NCBI RefSeq assembly: GCF_041296385.1
Contig: NW_027184084.1
Location: forward strand, 1,798,001-1,862,000
Direction of reading: 5' to 3'
DNA: 64,000 nucleotides
DNA from: Aphelocoma coerulescens
Taxonomy: Eukaryota; Chordata; Aves; Passeriformes; Corvidae
The notes beneath the pieces are model-generated. The model saw only the letters and a list, made by a program, of their open reading frames with translations. It was not told the origin of the DNA and did no database searches. A program made the translations under genes and the position numbers. Shown piece after piece: positions 1-8,561 of this stretch. Position 1 is the first letter of the stretch. Each line of letters starts with the position of its first letter.

Positions 1-345
1 ACTTGTGCCCATGAGGTCCCAAACCCGAAGCAGCCAGGTGGTATAAGGCTCACGCCCCCTTCGCACAATGTCGGCTCGCATACCACGGAGACTGTCGTAC
101 GACAGGGACTCAATGATGATTTCTGGCTCTGGCTCCCCTGCTGGTTGTGAGGGCCCTGGTTCCCCATCATCATTAACTGGTCGTACTGATTTGGTCTTAC
201 ACTTCCTCCTTTGCACAGGGGCGACTGCTGCTGGCTGTACTTGTCCTTGGGGTTCAGCTGAAACCTGGGCGGTTGTAACATCTGTGGGTTCCACTGCTGC
301 ACCGTCGGACTCACCCTCTTTGGGGCAGGGAGAGGTTTTTTTCAC
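1..345 (-). CDS. gag: gag of U0, N-terminal 115 codons only (cut by the window start)
   Basis: Begins at the same GTG position as the other gag frames and overlaps ORF1. It covers the Pro/Gln-rich, probably disordered N-terminal region and the start of the capsid-like part. The rest lies outside the window. Confidence 0.8.
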   Translation of the reverse strand, partial: MKKTSPCPKEGESDGAAVEPTDVTTAQVSAEPQGQVQPAAVAPVQRRKCKTKSVRPVNDDGEPGPSQPAGEPEPEIIIESLSYDSLRGMRADIVRRGREPYTTWLLRVWDLMGTS

Positions 346-1042
346 TAGCTGAGGAGGTGTATTCCCTTAGCAATTGGCATATCTCCTGGCGCACCTGGCC
401 CATCTCCTGGCACATCTCCTTGCGCACCTGGCCCATCTCCTGGCACATCTCCTGCATCCCTTTCGCCAGTACCCCCACCCAGTTCGGGTAGTCCATTTCT
501 GAGGTGGGCGGTTGGGCGGTATCAGGCTCTGGGGCAGGGTCTCTAGTGTCTGGGGCTGTGTCAGGCTCTGGGGCTGAATCAGGCTCTGGGGTAGGATCTC
601 TAGTGTCTGGGGCTGGTGTCTGGGTAGTTATCCAAGCCAATCTCAACTTATCCTTGAATGCTAAATAGAGTAGGCCTACCAGCAGCAGGTGGTTAGTATT
701 CAGAGGGAATCTAAACCCTTCGAAAATTGATGGGGTGGGTCCAAAGAACTGGTTGAGGGGTTGGGGGAAAACTTCCCCTGGTGTCATTTCCTCACAGAAG
801 GTACCATTGTTAACATAACCCCAAAAACATGCGCTCAGTGTGTGATAGCCGTTTATCCACGTGCCCACATTCCGGAGGAAGTTAAAAACCCATGAATTCC
901 TCACCTTCTCGACCCATAGCGCAAGCTGGATAACGGCAATGGTAGCCTTAGTCAGAGGACCCATATTCAAGTAAGGAGCTGCAAAGGGGAAGAATATAGC
1001 CACGGCCACATGCCACCCGAACCAGGGCAAAGTAGACCACAT
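311..1042 (-). CDS. ORF1 (pre-gag ORF) of U0, one repeat shorter
   Basis: Starting at the first AUG (1040-1042) this frame has 243 codons, against 262 elsewhere. The missing 19 codons are exactly one unit of the Pro/Glu/Asp repeat (57 bp), so the change keeps the frame. A Pro codon follows the repeats where most units have Gln. The N-terminal hydrophobic part and the C-terminal coiled coil match the other units. See the U2 entry for the domain description. Confidence 0.65.
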   Translation of the reverse strand: MWSTLPWFGWHVAVAIFFPFAAPYLNMGPLTKATIAVIQLALWVEKVRNSWVFNFLRNVGTWINGYHTLSACFWGYVNNGTFCEEMTPGEVFPQPLNQFFGPTPSIFEGFRFPLNTNHLLLVGLLYLAFKDKLRLAWITTQTPAPDTRDPTPEPDSAPEPDTAPDTRDPAPEPDTAQPPTSEMDYPNWVGVLAKGMQEMCQEMGQVRKEMCQEMGQVRQEICQLLREYTSSASEKNLSLPQRG

Positions 1043-1161
1043 AGTGCTGCCTACCAAGGTTCCTATATCCAACACACCAAATTAAGTTATCCAGGAACTG
1101 TTATTCCTTTTTCACCTCTCTCTCTTAATGCCCTCAGGCCCCACGGTTGGGCACCAAAATC

Positions 1162-2099
1162 TGTCTCGGTTTGAAAGACAGGTGTCTGCTAAGGAAGGCA
1201 GAAGCCCCCCTTGAAGTGGCAGATATAACCCCTTTCCCCCTGAGTTATTATGATTTTGAAATCAAGGGTCTTTAGGCAAAGATGTGGGAAATAGGAATAA
1301 CAGTTCTTTACTATATATGGATAGATCGATAGATAGATAGATAGATAACCAGTCGAACAAAACAACAACAACTATGACAATAACAGCAAACACAAACCCA
1401 GTCCCAGCCTTCTCGGCTGTCAGGCTACTCCCCCTCGGGTGCAGTTCCGCTCGCAGCCGGCAGGGATCGCTGGCGGCTCCCGGTGAGCAGGGCAGGTGCG
1501 ATGGTTCCCCCGCGGCTGCAGGGGGCGCTCCGGAGCGAGCTCGGGGAACACGCGGCACTGGCAGCCTGGGATCCCGGGGAAGGGTGGAACAAAGGCTTCA
1601 CAAACCCTGGGCAGCCGGTCCTGGACTCCCGGAACAGCAGGCTGGAAATGGCAAGGCCGGAGCGGCAGGCACAAACACAAATCCTGGGTGGCAGACGAGA
1701 TGTATCCAAAAGGGGAACCCCCCGGGGCTCCAGGCAGGCAGGGTGAGCACGGCTACAGCGTAGCGAAGGCTCGAAACAACAGCGGTGCAGGGCGGCCACA
1801 GCCCCAGCCTCCAGCAGGGCAGGGAAAACAGCCTTGGGATCCCGGTGTTGTTTCCAGCAGAAAGGAAAGACGCCGAAAAAGGGGAACCAGCAGCTCTTCT
1901 CTCCGCGGCTTCTCTCTCCAGACGCTGAGAGCGAACTCCCAACACGCCCAGGTGAAACAAAAAGTAGCCAGGCCCACCCCACCCCCCAAAACGGGCTGCT
2001 TTGTCTTTCTTAAGTATAGTCATTTGTCCCCTAGCAACATGCATATGGGAGAAAATTCCTCTAACAGAAAAAAACTAGGACAAAACTAAAACCCCAACA
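1162..2099 (-). repeat. LTR L0 (938 bp), 5' LTR of U0 and 3' LTR of U1
   Basis: On the sense strand it starts TGTTGGGG and ends CGAGACA, giving TGT...ACA ends. It lies between a polypurine tract (2103-2122) and a primer-binding site (1138-1156). The boundaries come from these signals only, because repeat comparison cannot define them when each unit has one LTR. The middle (about 1430-1900) is GC- and CpG-rich. A TATA-like TATACTTAAG lies at 2009-2018, very close to the 5' end. I find no TATAAA, AATAAA or ATTAAA in sense. The GATA tract (1312-1347) is interrupted. Confidence 0.85.
1312..1347 (+). repeat. GATA microsatellite in LTR L0, interrupted
   Basis: Nine tetramers, of which TATA, TATG and GATC are non-GATA. 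It is the most degraded tract in the window and lies about 150 bp from the U5 end of the LTR. The purest counterparts are in L1 (7637-7672), L2, and L6 to L9. Confidence 0.9.
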
Positions 2100-2236
2100 T
2101 TATCCACCCCGAATTTTTTCCCATACTAACATGTTACATGAAACTTAACCTTTTTAACCATATAAATACATGCATCACCCAAATTATATACATATGTACA
2201 TGCTGATACTGATACAAGTGCAGAGCCATGGGTAGT

Positions 2237-5200
2237 TCACCCTAAAACAAGGTCCCCTTGCGGTATGCATCGGGTCTCTCCATCCCTTTGCATCACCCAC
2301 CAGGTACAACCTGGTCCCTGAGCAAAAACAACCCCACGGATGGGTTTGTCTTTGCTCAAGGCAGACTTTACCCAAACAGTTTTTCCAAGCATACCTCTCA
2401 CGTGCACCACTGGAACCTTATCCCCATCTGTTGTTTGTAGGGGTTCGGATTGGGCAGGGCCTGCTCGGCTGGTGGAGCCTCGGGTGTTAAACAACCAGGT
2501 GGCTCTTGCTAAATGCACCTCCCAGTTTTTGAAAGTCCCCCCACCCAGTGCCTTCAAGGTGGTTTTAAGCAGTCCATTACACCGCTCAACCTTCCCAGCT
2601 GCTGGTGCATGGTAAGGGATGTGGTACACCCACTCAATGCCATGTTCTCTAGCCCAGGTGTTTATAAGGCTGTTCTTGAAGTGAGTCCCATTGTCAGATT
2701 CAATTCTCTCAGGGGTACCATGCCTCCAAAGGACTTGCTTTTCGAGGCCCAGGATGGTGTTCCGGGCCGTAGCGTGAGGCACAGGGTAGGTCTCCAGCCA
2801 TCCTGTGGTGGCTTCTACCATCGTGAGCACATGGCGCTTGCCTTGGCGGGTTTGAGGCAGTGTGATGTAGTCAATCTGCCAGGCCTCCCCATACTTGTAT
2901 TTGGACCACCGCCCACCATACCACAGGGGCTTCACCCGCTTGGTCTGCTTGATCGCAGCGCATGTCTCACAGTCATGGATGACCTGGGAGATACTGGCCA
3001 TGGTCAGATCCACCCCTCGGTCTCGTGCCCACTTATAGGTGGCATCTCTGCCCTGATGGCCTGAGGCATCATGGGCCCATCGAGCTAGGAACAGCTCTCC
3101 TTTATGTTGCCAATCCAAGTCTATCTGGGACACCTCTATTTTCGCAGCCTGATCTACCTGCTTGTTATTACGATGTTCTTCGTTAGCCCGGCTCTTGGGA
3201 ATGTGAGCATCTACATGACGGGCCTTCACAGATAGCTTCTCTACTCGAGCGGCAATGTCTTTCCACTCCTCAGCAGCCCAGACTGGTTTTCCTCTGCGCT
3301 GTCATTTTGCCTTATTCCACCTTTCCAGCCAACCCCACAGAGCATTGGCTACCATCCATGAATCAGTGTAAAGGTAGAGCTTTGGCCACTTCTCTCTTTC
3401 AGCAATGTCCAGAGCTAATTGAACGGCTTTGAGTTCAGCAAATTGGCTCGATCCACCTTCTCCTTCCGTAGCCTGTGCAACTTGTCGTGTGGGGCTCCAT
3501 ACAGCGGCTTTCCATTTCCGGCTAGCGCCTACAATTCGGCAGGAACCATCAGTGAAGAGGGCATATTGTCTTTCACTCTCTGGTAGCTCGTTGTATGGTG
3601 GGGCTTCTTCGGCACGCGTCACCTGCTCCTCTTCTTCTTCAGAAGATAACCCAAAAGTCTCACCTTCTGGCCAGTTCGTAATTATTTCCAAGATCCCAGG
3701 GCGACTTGGGTTTCCAATTCGGGCGCGCTGCGTGATGAGGGCGATCCATTTGCTCCAAGTAGCATCAGTGGCGTGATGCGTGGAGGGAACCTTTCCTTTG
3801 AACATCCACCCCAGCACCGGTAGTCGGGGTGCCAGGAGGAGTTGTGCCTCAGTTCCAATTACCTCTGAGGCAGCTTGGACTCCTTCATAGGCTGCCAAGA
3901 TTTCTTTCTCTGTGGGAGTGTAGTTGGCTTCGGACCCTCTGTAGCTTCGGCTCCAGAATCGCAGCGGTCGGCCCCGAGTCTCACCAGGCACCTTCTGCCA
4001 GAGGCTCCGGGACAGACCATTGTTCCCGGCTGCAGAGTAGAGCACGTTCTTCACCTCTGGTCCTGTCCTGACTGGGCCAAGGGCTACGGCGTGAGCGATT
4101 TCCTGCTTGATCTGGGCAAAGGCTTGCTGTTGTTCTGGGCCCCAGTGGAAATCGTTCTTCTTGCGGGTAACCAGGTAGAGAGGGCTCACAATCCGGCTGT
4201 ACTCAGGAATGTGCATCCTCCAGAAACCTATGGCGCCTAGGAAAGCTTGTGTTTCCTTCTTGTTGGTTGGTGGAGACATCGCAGTGATCTTATTGATGAC
4301 CTCAGTGGGAATCTGACGCCGTCCATCTTGCCACTTCACTCCCAGGAACTGGATCTCTCGGGCAGGCCCCTTGACTTTGCTCTTCTTGATGGCGAAACCA
4401 GCTTTTAGGAGAATTTGGATTATTCTCTCTCCTTTCTCAAACACTTCTGTTGCGGTGTTCCCCCACACAATGCTGTCATCAATGTACTGCAGATGTTCTG
4501 GGGCCTCACCCTTTTCCAGTGCAGCCTGGATCAGTCCATGGTAGATGGTGGGACTGTGCTTCCACCCCTGGGGCAGTCGGTTCCAGGTGTACTGCACACC
4601 CCTCCAGGTGAAAGCAAACTGAGGCCTGCACTCTGCTGCCAAAGGAATGGAGAAAAATGCATTGGCAATGTCAATAGTGGCATACCACTTTGCTGCTTTG
4701 GACTCCAGCTCATACTGGAGCTCCAACATGTCGGGCACAGCAGCGCTCAGCGGTGGAGTCACTTCATTCAAGCCACGATAGTCCGCAGTCAATCTCCATT
4801 CCCCATCAGACTTGCGCACAGGCCAAATGGGGCTGTTGAAGGGTGAGTGGGTCTTGCTGACCACGCCTTGGCTCTCCAGCTCACGAATCATCTTGTGGAT
4901 GGGAATCACAGCATCTCGATTTGTCCGATACTGCCGGCGGTGCACTGTCGAGGTGGCAATTGGCACTCGTTGCTCTTCCACTTTCAGGAGCCCAACTGCA
5001 GAAGGATTCTCAGACAGTCCGGACAGGGCGTTCAACTGCCTAATGCCCTCTGCCTCCACAGCAGCAATCCCAAACGCCCACCTGAGTCCCTTTGGGTCTT
5101 TGTAATAGCCATTCCGGAGGAAGTCTATGCCCAGAATACACGGGGCCTCTGGGCCGGTCACAATCGGATGCTTTTGCCACTCCTTCCCAGTCAGGCTCAC

Positions 5201-5419
5201 CTCGGCTTCCAAAAGGATCAACTGCTGTGATCCCCCAGTCACCCCAGCGATGGATACAGGTTCTGCCCCCACATGTCCCGATGGCATTAAAGTACACTGT
5301 GCCCCAGTATCAACCAATGCATCATATTTTTGTGGCTCTGATGTGCCAGGCCATCGGATCCACACCGTCCAGAAAACCCGGTTCTCCCGTGCCTCTTCCT
5401 GGCTAGAGGCAGGGCCCCT
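2237..5419 (-). pseudogene. pol: pro-pol of U1, interrupted by a nonsense codon in RNase H
   Basis: The frame follows the gag UAG and stays open to residue 687, where TGG for Trp688 has become TGA (3302-3304). It is then open again to the normal stop at 2237. The break falls just after the third RNase H acidic residue (Asp668), so RNase H loses its end and integrase is lost. Three further changes are seen: Cys275Tyr; Ile298Ser directly after the YIDD catalytic motif (codon 4472-4474); and Ala354Thr. It has Ile50, Val695 and Ala790. The protease and most of the reverse transcriptase remain readable. Confidence 0.93.
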
Positions 5420-6613
5420 CTAGCCCTGGTTATCATTCTTTCCCTGGGCATACATACTAGAGGTACCTTCGAGGGGATCTGACATATCATCCTCCCGTCT
5501 GTAATACCTGGCAGCTCGGTCACGGGAGGCTGAGGCTACTTTCACCTTAGCGGAACCTCCTCGGTTAGTGCCTCCCTCCTTGAGTTCACGCACCCGCGCT
5601 GCCAGGACAGAAGTGGGTTTCCCATCCCACCTTCTCATGTCTTCCCCATGCTCACACAGGAAAAACCACAGCTCAGCTCGTGGGGTGTACCCTCTCTCTC
5701 TAGCAGGGGGACGACGGGCTCTGACCTGGGGGCCTGTGACTCGCACTGGTGCCACACTGACCTTCCTCATCTCCTCCCTTATCTCCTTTATCTCCTCTTT
5801 GAGGTCCTGGACCACAGCAGAGACATGAGTTTTCAGTGGACCATTGACCATACTGTCATAATTCCTGAGCTTGTTGGCAACAGAGCCCACTGTTTCTCGG
5901 TTATTGTCAGCATCAATGGTTGCAATGAAAGTGGTGTATTGCGATGGCCCTAGCCTTGCCAGGTTCCACATCATCTGTCCTGTGCACCTGACCTTATCGG
6001 GGTCATTACCGTGCTGTCCATCCCTCCCAAAAAGTACCTCTAATACTGCCACCTCTCTTAGCTGCTGGATCCCTTCCTCGAGTGTCTTCCACTGCATTCT
6101 ATGATGGTACTCCTGCATTCTTTCTTTGTGAATGAACCTTTCTCTCACACTCATTAAGAGCCGGTCCCAGAGAGAAAGGGGCCCTGGCTCCCTCACAAAT
6201 ATCTGGTTCACACCTGGGTCCTGGGTCAATGATCCCAGATACCTTGCCTCACCACTATCCAGTTGCACACTTGTGCCCATGAGGTCCCAAACCCGAAGCA
6301 GCCAGGTGGTATAAGGCTCACGCCCCCTTCGCACAATGTCGGCTCGCATACCACGGAGACTGTCGTACGACAGGGACTCAATGATGATTTCTGGCTCTGG
6401 CTCCCCTGCTGGTTGTGAGGGCCCTGGTTCCCCATCATCATTAACTGGTCGTACTGATTTGGTCTTACACTTCCTCCTTTGCACAGGGGCGACTGCTGCT
6501 GGCTGTACTTGTCCTTGGGGTTCAGCTGAAACCTGGGCGGTTGTAACATCTGTGGGTTCCACTGCTGCACCGTCGGACTCACCCTCTTTGGGGCAGGGAG
6601 AGGTTTTTTTCAC
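5420..6613 (-). CDS. gag: gag of U1
   Basis: 397 codons, open, ending at UAG in the stop-codon stem-loop. It has Glu277 and Gly352, the U2 version. The frame is intact although the pol that follows is interrupted. Confidence 0.85.
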   Translation of the reverse strand: MKKTSPCPKEGESDGAAVEPTDVTTAQVSAEPQGQVQPAAVAPVQRRKCKTKSVRPVNDDGEPGPSQPAGEPEPEIIIESLSYDSLRGMRADIVRRGREPYTTWLLRVWDLMGTSVQLDSGEARYLGSLTQDPGVNQIFVREPGPLSLWDRLLMSVRERFIHKERMQEYHHRMQWKTLEEGIQQLREVAVLEVLFGRDGQHGNDPDKVRCTGQMMWNLARLGPSQYTTFIATIDADNNRETVGSVANKLRNYDSMVNGPLKTHVSAVVQDLKEEIKEIREEMRKVSVAPVRVTGPQVRARRPPARERGYTPRAELWFFLCEHGEDMRRWDGKPTSVLAARVRELKEGGTNRGGSAKVKVASASRDRAARYYRREDDMSDPLEGTSSMYAQGKNDNQG

Positions 6614-7367
6614 TAGCTGAGGAGGTGTATTCCCTTAGCAATTGGCATATCTCCTGGCGCACCTGGCCCATCTCCTGGCACATCTCCTTGCGCACCTGGC
6701 CCATCTCCTGGCACATCTCCTGCATCCCTTTCGCCAGTACCCCCACCCAGTTCGGGTAGTCCATTTCTGAGGTGGGCTGTTGGGCGGTATCAGGCTGTGG
6801 GGCAGGGTCTCTAGTGTCTGGGGCTGTGTCAGGCTCTGGGGCTGAATCAGGCTCTGGGGTAGGATCTCTAGTGTCTGGGGCTGTGTCATGTTCCGGGGCA
6901 GGATCAGGCTCTGGGGCAGGATCTCTAGTCTCTGGGGCTGGTGTCTGGGTAGTTATCCAAGCCAATCTCAACTTATCCTTGAATGCTAAATAGAGTAGGC
7001 CTACCAGCAGCAGGTGGTTAGTATTCAGAGGGAATCTAAACCCTTCGAAAATTGATGGGGTGGGTCCAAAGAACTGGTTGAGGGGTTGGGGGAAAACTTC
7101 CCCTGGTGTCATTTCCTCACAGAAGGTACCATTGTTAACATAACCCCAAAAACATGCGCTCAGTGTGTGATAGCCGTTTATCCACGTGCCCACATTCCGG
7201 AGGAAGTTAAAAACCCATGAATTCCTCACCTTCTCGACCCATAGCGCAAGCTGGATAACGGCAATGGTAGCCTTAGTCAGAGGACCCATATTCAAGTAAG
7301 GAGCTGCAAAGGGGAAGAATATAGCCACGGCCACATGCCACCCGAACCAGGGCAAAGTAGACCACAT
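6579..7367 (-). CDS. ORF1 (pre-gag ORF) of U1
   Basis: Open and full length (262 codons) with the same predicted sequence as in U2, although pol of the same unit is broken. It overlaps the start of the gag frame by 35 bases. Confidence 0.68.
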   Translation of the reverse strand: MWSTLPWFGWHVAVAIFFPFAAPYLNMGPLTKATIAVIQLALWVEKVRNSWVFNFLRNVGTWINGYHTLSACFWGYVNNGTFCEEMTPGEVFPQPLNQFFGPTPSIFEGFRFPLNTNHLLLVGLLYLAFKDKLRLAWITTQTPAPETRDPAPEPDPAPEHDTAPDTRDPTPEPDSAPEPDTAPDTRDPAPQPDTAQQPTSEMDYPNWVGVLAKGMQEMCQEMGQVRKEMCQEMGQVRQEICQLLREYTSSASEKNLSLPQRG

Positions 7368-7462
7368 AGTGCTGCCTACCAAGGTTCCTATATCCAACAC
7401 ACCAAATTAAGTTATCCAGGAACTGTTATTCCTTTTTCACCTCTCTCTCTTAATGCCCTCAG

Positions 7463-7481
7463 GCCCCACGGTTGGGCGCCA
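7463..7481 (-). other. Primer-binding site, tRNA-Lys1,2-like with one extra base (U1; also in every unit)
   Basis: In sense it begins TGGCGCCCAAC and continues CGTGGGGC, five bases after the LTR end. It matches the 3' end of vertebrate tRNA-Lys1,2, the primer type of foamy viruses, except for one extra C in the middle. The tRNA match is from memory. Equivalent sites: 1138-1156, 13788-13806, 20113-20131, 26442-26460, 32771-32789, 39100-39118, 45429-45447, 51766-51784 and 58095-58113. One base, at 7478 here, is G in U1, U2 and U6-U9, A in U0 and U4, and T in U3 and U5. Confidence 0.75.
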
Positions 7482-7486
7482 AAATC

Positions 7487-7636
7487 TGTCTCGGTTTGAA
7501 AGACAGGTGTCTGCTAAGGAAGGCAGAAGCCCCCCTTGAAGTGGCAGATATAACCCCTTTCCCCCTGAGTTATTATGATTTTGAAATCAAGGGTCTTTAG
7601 GCAAAGATGTGGGAAATAGGAATAACAGTTCTTTAC

Positions 7637-7673
<37 letters not shown>

Positions 7674-8424
7674 CCAGTCGAACAAAACAACAACAACTAT
7701 GACAATAACAGCAAACACAAACCCAGTCCCAGCCTTCTCGGCTGTCAGGCTACTCCCCCTCGGGTGCAGTTCCGCTCGCAGCCGGCAGGGATCGCTGGCG
7801 GCTCCCGGTGAGCAGGGCAGGTGCGATGGTTCCCCCGCGGCTGCAGGGGGCGCTCCGGAGCGAGCTCGGGGAACACGCGGCACTGGCAGCCTGGGATCCC
7901 GGGGAAGGGTGGAACAAAGGCTTCACAAACCCTGGGCAGCCGGTCCTGGATTCCCGGAACAGCAGGCTGGAAATGGCAAGGCCGGAGCGGCAGGCACAAA
8001 CACAAATCCCGGGTGGCAGACGAGATGTATCCAAAAGGGGAACCCCCCGGGGCTCCAGGCAGGCAGGGTGAGCACGGCTACAGCGTAGCGAAGGCTCGAA
8101 ACAACAGCGGTGCAGGGCGGCCACAGCCCCAGCCTCCAGCAGGGCAGGGAAAACAGCCTTGGGATCCCGGTGTTGTTTCCAGCAGAAAGGAAAGACGCCG
8201 AAAAAGGGGAACCAGCAGCTCTTCTCTCCGCGGCTTCTCTCTCCAGACGCTGAGAGCGAACTCCCAACACGCCCAGGTGAAACAAAAAGTAGCCAGGCCC
8301 ACCCCACCCCCCAAAACGGGCTGCTTTGTCTTTCTTAAGTATAGTCATTTGTCCCCTAGCAACATGCATATGGGAGAAAATTCCTCTAACAGAAAAAAAC
8401 TAGGACAAAACTAAAACCCCAACA
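7487..8424 (-). repeat. LTR L1 (938 bp), shared by U1 and U2
   Basis: It has nine perfect GATA tetramers (7637-7672). It shares with L2 two bases found in no other LTR: T at 7951 and C at 8010, the latter creating CCCGGG. It also acts as the 3' LTR of U2. Confidence 0.87.
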
Positions 8425-8427
8425 TTA

Positions 8428-8447
8428 TCCACCCCGAATTTTTTCCC
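8428..8447 (-). other. Polypurine tract candidate before LTR L1 (3' end of U2; also in every unit)
   Basis: In sense the 20 bases run GGGAAAAAA, TTC, then GGGGTGGA, ending four bases before the proposed LTR start TGTTGGGG. The three-base pyrimidine-containing interruption and the ATAA gap are unusual, so the exact LTR start may be off by a few bases. It lies in the 137-bp noncoding stretch between the pol stop (8562) and the LTR. That stretch is otherwise A/T-rich and shows no further gene. The tract repeats at the same offset beyond every LTR, for example 2103-2122 and 59064-59083. Confidence 0.55.
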
Positions 8448-8561
8448 ATACTGACATGTTACATGAAACTTAACCTTTTTAACCATATAAATACATGCAT
8501 CACCCAAATTATATACATATGTACATGCCGATACTGATACAAGTACAGAGCCATGGGTAGT

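Larger units (their letters stand above)
1..2099 (-). mobile_element. Array unit U0 (partial): ERV-L-like retrovirus, gag start, ORF1 and LTR L0
   Basis: This is the left-edge unit, cut by the window start inside gag. It keeps the first 115 gag codons, a complete but shortened ORF1, the primer-binding site and its LTR (L0). It differs from the other units in two ways: one 57-bp repeat is missing from ORF1, and the GATA tract in L0 is interrupted. Its LTR is also the 3' LTR of U1. No host DNA is seen. Confidence 0.9.
2100..8424 (-). mobile_element. Array unit U1: complete-length ERV unit with broken pol, 6325 bp
   Basis: This is the first full-length unit: internal region 2100-7486 plus its 5' LTR L1 at 7487-8424. 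Gag and ORF1 are open. Pol carries a nonsense codon in RNase H and three further substitutions, so this is the only complete unit with an inactive pol. Its position at the decayed left side of the array fits reduced homogenisation near an edge (inference). Confidence 0.93.

Noticed and set aside
2237..5419. APOBEC-like G-to-A hypermutation as the cause of U1 pol decay
   Set aside because: Three of four coding changes are G to A in sense, but the number is too small, one is at a CpG, and none has the usual GG or GA context.
7514..7696. ORF with a repeated Leu-Ser-Ile-Tyr peptide
   Set aside because: It is the translation of the TATC/GATA microsatellite and has no coding support.
7750..8414. 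Several ORFs of 86 to 197 codons on both strands inside the LTR
   Set aside because: They overlap one another in many frames in the GC-rich part of the LTR and show low-complexity composition. This is what stop-poor GC-rich DNA gives.
8425..8561. A remnant env or accessory gene between pol and the LTR
   Set aside because: Only 137 bp are available, with no open frame of meaningful length; the stretch is A/T-rich with the polypurine tract at its end.
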